This document shows positions 18,289 through 26,462 of a stretch of DNA of 64,000 nucleotides, in pieces. A program made the position numbers and the translations under genes. The first letter of the stretch is position 1, and each line of letters begins with the position of its first letter. Source of the stretch: Chitinophagales bacterium (lineage in GTDB: Bacteria; Bacteroidota; Bacteroidia; Chitinophagales; UBA2359); NCBI GenBank assembly GCA_020636475.1, contig JACJXU010000001.1, positions 62,001-126,000 on the forward strand. The letters are read 5' to 3'. A model generated the notes under the pieces. The model had not been told where the DNA came from and searched no databases. It saw only the letters and a program-made list of their open reading frames with translations.

Positions 18289-18960
18289 TCAGCAAGAGCA
18301 ACTACTAAATACAATAATATTCCTTTCCCGCAAATTGGCTTGTTCTTCCTTCCAACGAGTATTGTCCATTTGTTCTAATTGTAGTTTTAGTGCCTTTTTA
18401 CCTGCTTCATCGAGATTATTTTTAATGGCAAATAGTTCATTAAGACAAATTTCTTTTTCAAAACTAAACAAAAACTCAATCTCATATTCTTCAATCCAAA
18501 TATTATCTATTTCATTAATATTTGTACTATAACCAGGAATATTATTTCCTTCATACACTTCCAAAATTTCATAGTTACCATCAAATGCTATCTCATCGCT
18601 ATACACATATCCGCGCAAAACAAATAAGGTGTCTTTGCGAATATCATTAATTCCGGAGTAATCTGTTTTAATTGTTTTAATTTTTTGCAGATTTATCATG
18701 TGTAATTCTTTGTAGGCAACATCCCACTTACTATTTTTAAAAAAGTCATCAATTACTTGCTCTACTTCACCTACATATTCCCAATTATAAGTATAATAAC
18801 AATAATCCTTTCCAACTCTCCAAGCCGGATTTTCAAGTGAAAAATAATAGACATTATTATCAATTTTTATTTTCGCAATAATGAAATGTCCATAACCCGC
18901 CAACATCTCCTGCGCCGACAACAACAAAAGCATGACGATAAAAAAGAATTGTTTTGGCAT
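18289..18960 (-). CDS. Secreted protein of unknown function
   Basis: A 223-residue protein (from ATG 18960; an upstream ATG at 18972 adds four residues) with a signal peptide ending near EMLAGYG. The body is rich in Tyr, Asp and Glu with stretches such as YYFSLENPAW and WEYVGEVEQVIDDFF, and ends in VFSSCSC. I recognise no domain. The gene is more AT-rich than its neighbours and stands alone with non-coding DNA on both sides, which would fit an accessory or recently gained gene. Confidence 0.7.
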   Translation of the reverse strand: MPKQFFFIVMLLLLSAQEMLAGYGHFIIAKIKIDNNVYYFSLENPAWRVGKDYCYYTYNWEYVGEVEQVIDDFFKNSKWDVAYKELHMINLQKIKTIKTDYSGINDIRKDTLFVLRGYVYSDEIAFDGNYEILEVYEGNNIPGYSTNINEIDNIWIEEYEIEFLFSFEKEICLNELFAIKNNLDEAGKKALKLQLEQMDNTRWKEEQANLRERNIIVFSSCSC

Positions 18961-19022
18961 GATCTCAAGCATTTTTTAGTGCTGCTAAAAATACAAACAA
19001 TTTTGCAAAATAAAATACTATC

Positions 19023-20207
19023 TTAATTCCTTTCTCCCACCATAGGCACCGCTACCCAAAAATATCCTACTACCAGCAGCACCAACACGCCCGTAAGCAC
19101 AAACGCCCAACTACTGCCCCAAGCATACCACATTGCGCCCATTAGCACACTTCCCAACATACCTGCAATACTTTGCATAGCCGACAAAGTACCCATTGCC
19201 GTAGCCATTGTTTGTTTTTCCGTAACTACTTCGCTTACCCACGCTTTGGCAAGACTTTCCGTAGCCGCAACATACAAACCATACAAGCAAAACAAACCCC
19301 AAACAATAAAATGACTTCCATTCGCGCCCATACCCACATACACCAGCGCATACACACACAAGCCAAGCAAAAATATTTTTTTGATGCCCCACTTATCCGC
19401 CAACATACCCAAAGGAAATGCGAATAAGGCATAAACAAGATTATAAAAAATATACACGCCAATCAGTTGGCTGTCGCTCCAAGACATTTCTTTGAGTTTC
19501 AGCATCAAAAACATATCCGAACTATTGAGCAAGGTGAAAAACAAGAGTCCGATGAGTAGTTTTCGATAAGCAAGCGGGCTTTTTTGCCAATAATCCAAAA
19601 AATCGCCAAATTTTGGTGGCTGCAAATTAGTTTTATGCGCAGCATTAGTTTTCTCCGAAAGGAAAAAAGTAGCGGCAATAGCGAGCAGTCCGGGCAAAAA
19701 TGCCAGCAAAAACAACGTACGATAATCTTCGGGATAAAAGTACAAATACGCTAAGGCAAACAAAGGACCAAGCACTGCTCCAAGCGTGTCCATAGAACGG
19801 TGAAAACCAAAAACCCTTGCTTTGGTGCTGGGCGTAGCTTCTTCGGCAAGCAGTGCATCGCGCGCTGCTGTGCGAATACCTTTGCCCAAACGGTCGAGCG
19901 TACGCGCCGAAAATATCCACAACGGATAGCTAAAAACCGCCAACAAAGGTTTTGCCAATGCGCTAAGACTATAGCCCAAACGCACAAAAGGTACACGCCT
20001 GCCCACATTGTCCGACCATTTGCCAAAATATCCTTTGCTCAAACCCGCCACGGCTTCGGCAATACCTTCCAAAATGCCAATGTACAAAACCGAAAAACCT
20101 ATTTGCTGCAAATAAAGCGGCATTATCGGATAAAGCATTTCGCTGGCAGTGTCGGTAAAAAGACTTACCAACGACAAAATCCAGACAACGCGGCTAATGT
20201 ATTTCAC
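19023..20207 (-). CDS. MFS transporter
   Basis: A 394-residue major facilitator protein with about 12 membrane segments. The loop 2-3 signature reads GYFGKWSDNVGRR (about residues 58-71), the typical GxLaDrxGrr pattern. The RTLDRLGKGIRTAARDALLAEE segment is characteristic of a Bacteroidota MFS group related to YxlH/tetracycline-type exporters. Start codon is GTG at 20207. The substrate cannot be predicted. It is followed upstream on the same strand by the TolC-like gene with a 69-base gap, so a link in export is possible but not shown. Confidence 0.88.
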   Translation of the reverse strand: MKYISRVVWILSLVSLFTDTASEMLYPIMPLYLQQIGFSVLYIGILEGIAEAVAGLSKGYFGKWSDNVGRRVPFVRLGYSLSALAKPLLAVFSYPLWIFSARTLDRLGKGIRTAARDALLAEEATPSTKARVFGFHRSMDTLGAVLGPLFALAYLYFYPEDYRTLFLLAFLPGLLAIAATFFLSEKTNAAHKTNLQPPKFGDFLDYWQKSPLAYRKLLIGLLFFTLLNSSDMFLMLKLKEMSWSDSQLIGVYIFYNLVYALFAFPLGMLADKWGIKKIFLLGLCVYALVYVGMGANGSHFIVWGLFCLYGLYVAATESLAKAWVSEVVTEKQTMATAMGTLSAMQSIAGMLGSVLMGAMWYAWGSSWAFVLTGVLVLLVVGYFWVAVPMVGERN

Positions 20208-20276
20208 CAGAATACTTGTGTTTTTGGCAGATAAAATATTTTCAGTTTAAAACTAAATTTTAGCATTTAAAAAAAC

Positions 20277-21725
20277 TTAAAATCCTAAGGATTTTCCTTC
20301 ATAAAAATCTAAGATTTTCAACCGGAAAAGATATTCATAGCGCGCATTATTTAGGTTCAATTCTGCTACGGTTTGGCTGTTGCGGGCAGTATTAAACTCA
20401 AAAATAGTTGCCATTCCCAACTGATACCGTTTTTGTGTGTTGGCAAATGCCTGCTTCTGCGCACGGAGGTTTTCGGCGGCAGTATCGTAGCTTTTGGCAG
20501 CCGCCAATGCTTGCAAATACGCGGTTTCAATATCGGCGCGAAGGTTGCGCATACTTTGCTGTGCTTGTAAATGCGTGTTTTCCACATTGTACTGCGCACG
20601 CTGGACATTGAGTTTATTTTCAAATTGCGAAAAAATAGGGATTCGCAAACTCAAGCCAAAATTATAACTAAAATTATTGGAAAGTTGGTTGAAAAAAGGT
20701 GTGCGGCGCAGTTCGTCGCTCACAGGTATTTCATAACTATTCACCACTGCTTCGCCACTAAGCGAGCCTACATAACCAATGGGAACTATCGCCGTAATGC
20801 GGTCTTTGTTCACTAATTCCTGCGCTACGCTCACATAGTTGGAGTTTAGTCCGGCAAACCACGACAAAGAAGGCATTTTGCCGCTGCGCGCGATGTTTAT
20901 ATCTTTTTCGGCAGCTTGTTCACGGAAATCGGCTGCTTTTATTTGCGGCTGGTTTTTTACGGCATAATCATAAATTCCTTTGGGGTTTCTTGCTTTCAGG
21001 CTTGCTACGTCAGGAAGTTCGAGTGCCGGTGTTTCAATATCAAAATCTTCGTAATAATCCAGCAACTGCGCTAAGGTTAGCAATGCTTGTGCGCGGGCGT
21101 TTTCGGCAGTGGTTTGCGAAAGTGCATCGTTGGCGAGTTGGGCTTCCAACTGTATCAAATTCGCTTCGGGCAATACGCCCGCTTTTACCAATTTTTGGCT
21201 GCGCTCGTATTCCGCCTGCGATATTTCCGACTGCTGCGCTACTATTGCCACTTGTTCTTTGGCTTGCAAAGCCGCCAAATATGCCGTAGTAATGCTCAAC
21301 GCAATGTCGTTTTTTAGTTGTTCATTATCATACAATTGCGCCCGAAGGTTCAGTTTGCTTTGTTCTATCAACTCGTTTAGGCGATTGCCACTGTAAATAA
21401 GCGAACCCACATTTACACCAAGCGAAGTATTGTTGATATTTTGGTTTTCAAAATTGTACGTGGTAGGGTCTAAGGAGCGACCGAAATTAAACGACTCCGT
21501 AACGGAAGCACTTACTTCAGGCAAGCGCGCATTTTTGGCAGATTGTACATTAAGTTCGCCCAAAGAACCTGCTATTTTGGCTTGTTGATACTGCAAATTA
21601 TGTGTCTCGGCATATTGCAAGCATTGTTTCAAGCTCCATACTTCTTGTGCGTGGCTTACAACAGAATTGCTGCACAGTATAAAAATGAGTACTAAGGTTT
21701 TTAAAGAGAAAATATAGCGCATCAT
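20277..21725 (-). CDS. TolC family outer-membrane efflux protein
   Basis: A 482-residue TolC-type channel with signal peptide (cleavage near VSHAQE), two OEP repeats of long coiled-coil helices (for example QAKEQVAIVAQQSEISQAEYERSQ and YDTAAENLRAQKQAFANTQKRY). The usual inner-membrane pump and adaptor are not adjacent; an adaptor/permease pair occurs 20 kb away (41.9-45.1 kb) and may be a partner. It is the first gene of a minus-strand pair with the MFS transporter. Tandem ATG start at 21725. Confidence 0.92.
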   Translation of the reverse strand: MMRYIFSLKTLVLIFILCSNSVVSHAQEVWSLKQCLQYAETHNLQYQQAKIAGSLGELNVQSAKNARLPEVSASVTESFNFGRSLDPTTYNFENQNINNTSLGVNVGSLIYSGNRLNELIEQSKLNLRAQLYDNEQLKNDIALSITTAYLAALQAKEQVAIVAQQSEISQAEYERSQKLVKAGVLPEANLIQLEAQLANDALSQTTAENARAQALLTLAQLLDYYEDFDIETPALELPDVASLKARNPKGIYDYAVKNQPQIKAADFREQAAEKDINIARSGKMPSLSWFAGLNSNYVSVAQELVNKDRITAIVPIGYVGSLSGEAVVNSYEIPVSDELRRTPFFNQLSNNFSYNFGLSLRIPIFSQFENKLNVQRAQYNVENTHLQAQQSMRNLRADIETAYLQALAAAKSYDTAAENLRAQKQAFANTQKRYQLGMATIFEFNTARNSQTVAELNLNNARYEYLFRLKILDFYEGKSLGF

Positions 21726-21959
21726 TTATTTTTTGATATTAATAGAATTAAGGATAAAATAGTTTAGACACAGGTGCGAAAATTTACAGCGCATATTCCT
21801 TTTGTGCACACCTAAACTTGGACAAAGTTTGAAACAATTTTTCATTTAACTTAGGCAAAAATGAATAAAAAGCTGCCTTGAGGTGAAAAAATTAGGAAAA
21901 AGAAACCTTAAATTGTGTCTATTTAATGATTTTTAAGAATTTTGTCATAAAATAATCCA

Positions 21960-22418
21960 ATGCTTGATTTTTTTTCAGACGAATATTTTATGCGCGAAGC
22001 ACTGCGGCAGGCAAAATTAGCTTTTGAAGCCGATGAAGTACCCGTAGGTGCTGTTGTAGTGATTAATAACCGAATTATTGGTCGGGCGTACAACCAAGTT
22101 ATTACCCTCAACGACCCCACCGCACATGCCGAAATGCTGGCAATAACGGCAGCTACCAATCATTTGGGAAGCCGCTATTTAAACGAATGTACGCTGTACG
22201 TCACCTTAGAGCCTTGCCTTATGTGTGCAGCAGCTTTGTACTGGGCACAGTTGGGACGTTTGGTATTTGCCGCTACCGATTCCAAACAAGGTTTTCGCAT
22301 GAAGGCACACAATGTATTACACCCCAAAACGGCAGTGTCGCACGGTACATTTGCACAAGAAGCAGGGGAATTATTGCAAGTTTTTTTTCAACAAAAGAGA
22401 AACAATCCTAAGCATTAG
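21960..22418 (+). CDS. tadA: tRNA adenosine(34) deaminase
   Basis: A 152-residue nucleoside deaminase. The zinc/catalytic motif HAE is at 56-58 and PCLMC at 85-89, which give the zinc ligands and the proton-shuttling Glu58. TadA converts A34 to inosine in tRNA-Arg(ACG). Length and motifs match TadA, though a related purine deaminase is hard to exclude without alignment. It is followed 51 bases later by the superoxide dismutase gene on the same strand. Confidence 0.88.
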   Translation: MLDFFSDEYFMREALRQAKLAFEADEVPVGAVVVINNRIIGRAYNQVITLNDPTAHAEMLAITAATNHLGSRYLNECTLYVTLEPCLMCAAALYWAQLGRLVFAATDSKQGFRMKAHNVLHPKTAVSHGTFAQEAGELLQVFFQQKRNNPKH

Positions 22419-22469
22419 CTTGTTAGAGAAATATAATTTTTATTTTTTCATTATTTTAAAACTTACTAT

Positions 22470-23078
22470 ATGGCTTTTACACTTCCCGCATTACCTTATG
22501 CAACCAACGCTTTAGAACCTTACATTGACACTAAAACCATGGAAATTCACCACGGAAAACATCATGCGGGCTATACCAATAACTTGAACGCGGCTATTGC
22601 CGGCACCGAATTGGAAGGAAAAACGATAGAAGAACTGCTAAAAGTAGCTTCGACCAATGCGGCGGTACGCAACAATGGCGGCGGATTTTATAATCACAGT
22701 TTGTTCTGGCAAATAATGTCGCCCAATGGTGGCGGACAAGCTACTGGCGATTTGGCAGCAGCGATTGAGCGCGATTTTGGTTCGTTTGATGCCTTTAAAG
22801 AACAGTTCTCGAAAGCAGCCGCTACACGTTTTGGCAGTGGCTGGGCGTGGCTTTGCGTGGAAAAGGGCGGAAAACTGAACATTTGTTCTACTGCTAACCA
22901 AGATAATCCTTTGATGGACATAGAAGGTACTTGCAATGCAACGCCTATTTTGGGATTAGATGTGTGGGAACATGCGTATTATCTTAATTATCAAAATCGC
23001 CGTCCTGACTACATTAGTGCATTTTTTAATGTGATAAATTGGCAAGAAGTGGCACGCCGTTTTGCCGAAGCGAAATAG
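22470..23078 (+). CDS. Superoxide dismutase, Mn/Fe family
   Basis: A 202-residue SOD with the four metal ligands: His in MEIHHGKHH, His in FYNHSLFW, and Asp plus His in [11 protein letters not shown]. The residue pattern [10 protein letters not shown] carries the glutamine typical of manganese enzymes rather than the alanine of iron enzymes, so Mn or cambialistic use is more likely; metal choice is not certain from sequence. No signal peptide, so cytoplasmic. A strong terminator follows at 23101-23131. Confidence 0.93.
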   Translation: MAFTLPALPYATNALEPYIDTKTMEIHHGKHHAGYTNNLNAAIAGTELEGKTIEELLKVASTNAAVRNNGGGFYNHSLFWQIMSPNGGGQATGDLAAAIERDFGSFDAFKEQFSKAAATRFGSGWAWLCVEKGGKLNICSTANQDNPLMDIEGTCNATPILGLDVWEHAYYLNYQNRRPDYISAFFNVINWQEVARRFAEAK

Positions 23079-23100
23079 GAATATTTTTTATAATTCATAC

Positions 23101-23131
23101 CCTGCGTAGCGAGTTTGCTGCGCAGGTTTTT
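23101..23131 (+). terminator. Rho-independent terminator after the superoxide dismutase gene
   Basis: CCTGCG (23101-23106) pairs with CGCAGG (23121-23126), with further AGC/GCT pairing inside, followed by five T residues. It lies 22 bases after the stop codon. Confidence 0.75.
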
Positions 23132-23144
23132 CACTATAAATTTT

Positions 23145-23510
23145 ATGCCTACGATAAAATATACAAGCATTGACCATTATCTGAGCGATTTTCCACAAGG
23201 AGTGGCTACAAAATTGGAAGAAATACGGCAATGTATTCAAACTTATGCACCAAAGGCAAGCGAAACAATTAGCTATAATATGCCTGCCTTTAAATGGCAA
23301 GGCAAAGTAGTTGTGTATTTTGCTGCCTATAAAAATCATATTGGCTTTTATGCACTGCCCAAGACCAATACAGCATTTGCCACTAAACTAAAAGCTTACA
23401 AAACAAGCAAAGGAGCCATTCAATTTCCCCTAACAGAAAAAATTCCGCTTAATTTGGTACGCGAAATTGTATCTTTCAGAATTGCCGAAATAGAAAACAG
23501 TATTCGCTAA
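23145..23510 (+). CDS. DUF1801 (YdhG/iron-chaperone-like) family protein
   Basis: A 121-residue protein starting MPTIKYTSIDHYLSDFPQG; a further open stretch upstream overlaps the terminator and is not coding. Family pattern: IRQCIQTYAPKASETISYNMPAFKWQGK, then YFAAYKNHIGFYALP. DUF1801 has a frataxin-like fold with no settled function; some members are annotated as iron chaperones. It is convergent with typA, whose stop lies about 20 bases away. Confidence 0.85.
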   Translation: MPTIKYTSIDHYLSDFPQGVATKLEEIRQCIQTYAPKASETISYNMPAFKWQGKVVVYFAAYKNHIGFYALPKTNTAFATKLKAYKTSKGAIQFPLTEKIPLNLVREIVSFRIAEIENSIR

Positions 23511-23531
23511 AACGAAAAAAGTGTTTAATAA

Positions 23532-25349
23532 CTATGCACTCGCCTCTGCTGCCTTTTTGCGGCGTTTGCGCTCGTTTTCGTCTAAGTATATTTTGCGCAA
23601 GCGAATAGATTTTGGCGTTACCTCCACATATTCGTCGTCGGCAATGTATTCCATCGCTTCTTCCAGCGAAAACTTTATGGCGGGAACAATGTAGGCTTTG
23701 TCGTCCGAACCGGAAGCGCGCACGTTGGTCAGCTTTTTGGTTTTGGTTACATTTAACACCAAATCATCGGCGCGCGAGTTCTCACCAATAATTTGTCCTA
23801 CATACACTTCGTCTCCCGGGTCAATAAAAAACTTGCCTCTGTCTTGCAACTTGTCTATCGAATACGCAATCGCTGTTCCGGTTTCCATGGCAATAAGCGC
23901 ACCATTGCGGCGAGCTTGTATTTCACCTTTCCAAGGTTCGTAGTCGAAAAAGCGATGCGCTACCACTGCTTCTCCTTCCGAAGCAGTAAGCACAGGATTT
24001 GTTAAACCAATAAGTCCGCGCGCCGGAATTTTGAATTGCAACGAAATACGGTCGTTTTTGGTTTCTATGTGCGTAATGTCTCCTTTGCGCTTCGTTACAA
24101 GTTCTATTACTTTTCCCGAAAAATCTTCCGGTACGTGAATAGTGAGCATTTCTACGGGTTCGTAGTTTTCGCCGTTTATTTCTTTAATAATTACTTGCGG
24201 CTGCCCCAACTGAAATTCATAGCCTTCGCGGCGCATAGTTTCTACCAAAATAGAAAGGTGCAAAATGCCGCGGCCATACACCAAAAAGCTGTCCGGCGAC
24301 TCAGTATCTTCTACGCGCAAAGCGAGGTTCATTTTGGTTTCTTTGAGCAAGCGTTCGCGTATGTGGCGCGAAGTGACAAATTTTCCTTCTTTTCCAAAAA
24401 ACGGCGAATTGTTGATGGTAAAAAGCATACTCATCGTAGGTTCGTCAATGCTAATAGCAGTTAAGGCTTCGGGATTTTCAAAATCGGCAATGGTATCGCC
24501 AATGTTAAAATCATCGGGCAATAGCACTGCGGCAATATCGCCGGCTCCGATTTCGGTTTTGATGCGTTCTTTGCCCAAACCCTCGAAAGTATAAAGTTCC
24601 TTTATGTTTGATTTTATGATGCTTTCGTCGCTGCGCACAATAGATACAGGCATTCCGGCTTTGATAGTTCCGCGCATAATACGCCCTACCGCAATACGCC
24701 CTACGTACGAAGAATAATCCAAAGAAGTGATTTGCATTTGCAACGTACCTTCTTTTTGTTCGGGAGCAGGGACGTATTCCAAAATTGTGTCTAACAAATA
24801 AGCGATATCTTGGGTTGGCGTTTGCCAGTCTTCTCCCATCCAGCCTTGTTTGGAAGAACCGAATACTACCGGAAAATCAAGTTGTTCGTCATTGGCATCT
24901 AAGCTCACCATCAAGTCGAAAACGGCATCAACTACTTCATCGGGATTGCAATTGGGTTTGTCCACTTTGTTCACCACCACAATAGGTTTTAGTTGAAGTT
25001 CTAAGGCTTTTTGCAGCACAAAACGCGTTTGCGGCATCGGGCCCTCGAAAGCATCTACGAGCAGCAATACGCCGTCCGCCATATTCAATACGCGCTCTAC
25101 TTCACCGCCAAAATCGGCGTGGCCGGGCGTGTCGATGATGTTTATTTTTATGTTTTTGTAGCGTACCGATACATTTTTTGCCAAAATGGTAATCCCGCGC
25201 TCACGCTCGAGGTCGTTAGAGTCGAGAATAAGGTCGTCAACTTCTTGGTTTTCGCGGAAAAGTTGCGCTTGGTGTAAAATTCTGTCCACCAAAGTTGTTT
25301 TACCATGATCTACGTGCGCTATGATGGCAATATTTCTAATTTCTTGCAT
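23532..25349 (-). CDS. typA: Translational GTPase TypA/BipA
   Basis: A 605-residue ribosome-associated GTPase, acting in ribosome assembly and stress responses. G motifs: AHVDHGKTT (G1), RERGITI (G2), [14 protein letters not shown] (G3), NKVDKPN (G4). Domain II, a BipA C-terminal region and a basic tail ([15 protein letters not shown]) follow. The open frame continues upstream to 25490, but that part is antisense to a signal-peptide gene, and [16 protein letters not shown] is the family's start. A TACCTTTG -7 box lies on this strand at 25380-25387. The first ~60 codons plus the promoter are duplicated at 53.1-53.4 kb. Confidence 0.96.
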   Translation of the reverse strand: MQEIRNIAIIAHVDHGKTTLVDRILHQAQLFRENQEVDDLILDSNDLERERGITILAKNVSVRYKNIKINIIDTPGHADFGGEVERVLNMADGVLLLVDAFEGPMPQTRFVLQKALELQLKPIVVVNKVDKPNCNPDEVVDAVFDLMVSLDANDEQLDFPVVFGSSKQGWMGEDWQTPTQDIAYLLDTILEYVPAPEQKEGTLQMQITSLDYSSYVGRIAVGRIMRGTIKAGMPVSIVRSDESIIKSNIKELYTFEGLGKERIKTEIGAGDIAAVLLPDDFNIGDTIADFENPEALTAISIDEPTMSMLFTINNSPFFGKEGKFVTSRHIRERLLKETKMNLALRVEDTESPDSFLVYGRGILHLSILVETMRREGYEFQLGQPQVIIKEINGENYEPVEMLTIHVPEDFSGKVIELVTKRKGDITHIETKNDRISLQFKIPARGLIGLTNPVLTASEGEAVVAHRFFDYEPWKGEIQARRNGALIAMETGTAIAYSIDKLQDRGKFFIDPGDEVYVGQIIGENSRADDLVLNVTKTKKLTNVRASGSDDKAYIVPAIKFSLEEAMEYIADDEYVEVTPKSIRLRKIYLDENERKRRKKAAEASA

Positions 25350-25479
25350 AAAAACTGCGGTCTTGTCGGAAAAAAGATGCAAAGGTAGCGTATTTTTGGT
25401 TTGAGCGTATATATTTGGGGAAATGAAAAAAATTATAACAATAGTGCTGTTGCTGCCCGTGTGGCTTTGGGGGCAGAAA
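25169..25479. repeat. Source copy of the 311-bp typA-5' duplication
   Basis: This block (first ~60 typA codons, the intergenic promoter region, and the signal-peptide codons of the divergent gene) recurs at 53086-53396 in the opposite orientation, with the same length and only scattered mismatches. Identity stops sharply at both edges. Confidence 0.88.
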
Positions 25480-25914
25480 GTTATTATCACTCAACTTGAG
25501 CAGTTGAGTAACACTACCGAAAACAATGAAATTGTAGTCACTACGGATTAGGAATACCGACCATTAAAGATTAATTTTGGAAGCAAAGCCAGCGACGACA
25601 TCTGTAACTCTATAGATGTAAAAGCAAACTGGCCTTTCAGTACGCTACACTATCCTACTATTACAGAAGGAATGTCCTATACAGGCTACCCCCATTTCAA
25701 TCTCCGTAAAATTGCTTATGGGCAAGTAGTAAGAAACTTTTTACCCTACTTAGAAGGAACAGAACAAACGGTAAATTGCAAAGCATACCACACTATAAGT
25801 TTTGACTATTATATCGCCAATATAGACTCAAGTTTTATCTTACTAATTTATTCAACCACTTTGACTGGAGAAAGCGGTAGTGAGGCAGATGAATGCGAAA
25901 AAAAATACATATAA
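25423..25914 (+). pseudogene. Secreted protein gene with in-frame TAG at codon 43
   Basis: The frame begins MKKIITIVLLLPVWLWGQK, the same signal peptide as the proteins at 50.5 and 51.9 kb, runs 42 codons, meets TAG at 25549-25551, and then stays open in the same frame for 120 more codons to 25914 (EYRPLKINFGSKASDD ... CEKKYI). There is no frameshift, only one stop. It diverges from typA. The downstream DNA holds further broken frames, so the simplest reading is a decaying member of this secreted-protein family. Confidence 0.7.
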
Positions 25915-25931
25915 ATATAATTTCAAAATAA

Positions 25932-26379
25932 TGGTAAAATTTTTTCACAATAATGGTATAAACTCCCCAGTATTTACATATAATGAACAGCACAGGGCAT
26001 TTGAATATATTATTTTACAATATTTGAAGGTGATTGTATTATCGGAGATAATAAGGAATGGGGAATCAAAATAATAGATACTACTATAGGAGAAATTGTT
26101 TGCAAAGACAAAGAAATGAGTGGTAAAGGAATAAATGATTCCTTTGTGTATAATGGAAAATTGATCTTGCGCTATTACATAAATGTACTTTACGTTAATG
26201 AAAGAGGGGTAGAGTTTAAATACTTTGATTTTTCAAAAAATATGATATATGCAAAACAATTTCTCTGAGCAGAGAGAGAGCCTAAAAGAAATAACAACCG
26301 ATGGCTTTATACTCTATGCGCCCGATAGAAAAAGTACGGTCATTGGTATGAAAAAGATTTTGAAAAACAAGTCATAAAA
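25932..26379 (+). pseudogene. Degenerate coding remnant of a secreted beta-propeller-like protein
   Basis: Fragments in different frames, with no complete gene: SPVFTYNEQHRAFEY (one frame), then GDNKEWGIKIIDTTIGEIV and YNGKLILRYYINVLYV (another, ending in TGA near 26262), then TTDGFILYAPDRKS (ending near 26380). The pattern of short beta repeats resembles the 409-residue protein at 50.5 kb, so this is probably the tail of the pseudogene just upstream. At least two frame changes are needed. Confidence 0.5.
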
Positions 26380-26421
26380 AAATAACTAGTGAGAAAGAGT
26401 AACATCCCATATCCACTATCA

Positions 26422-26446
26422 CGAACAAATAAAGTATATTTGTTCG
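26422..26446. promoter_or_regulatory. Perfect 10-bp inverted repeat over the protease promoter
   Basis: CGAACAAATA (26422-26431) and TATTTGTTCG (26437-26446) are perfect inverted repeats with a 5-base spacer. They overlap TATATTTG (26435-26442), a match to the TAnnTTTG -7 box, and end 16 bases before the protease ATG. The layout fits an operator that would block RNA polymerase, or an mRNA 5' hairpin. Confidence 0.5.
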
Positions 26447-26462
26447 CTTATTGGCTTTTATC

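Noticed and set aside
20276-20294. AAAATCCTAAGGATTTT palindrome at the end of the TolC gene as a terminator
   Set aside because: Arms are AT-rich and no T-run follows in the reading direction; support is weak.
25350-25490. N-terminal extension of TypA (frame open to 25490)
   Set aside because: The extra residues are the antisense of a signal-peptide gene and are absent from the family; ATG 25349 gives the canonical start.
25549-25551. Stop-codon readthrough or pyrrolysine at TAG
   Set aside because: No sign of recoding machinery or structure, and downstream DNA has several broken frames, so decay is simpler.
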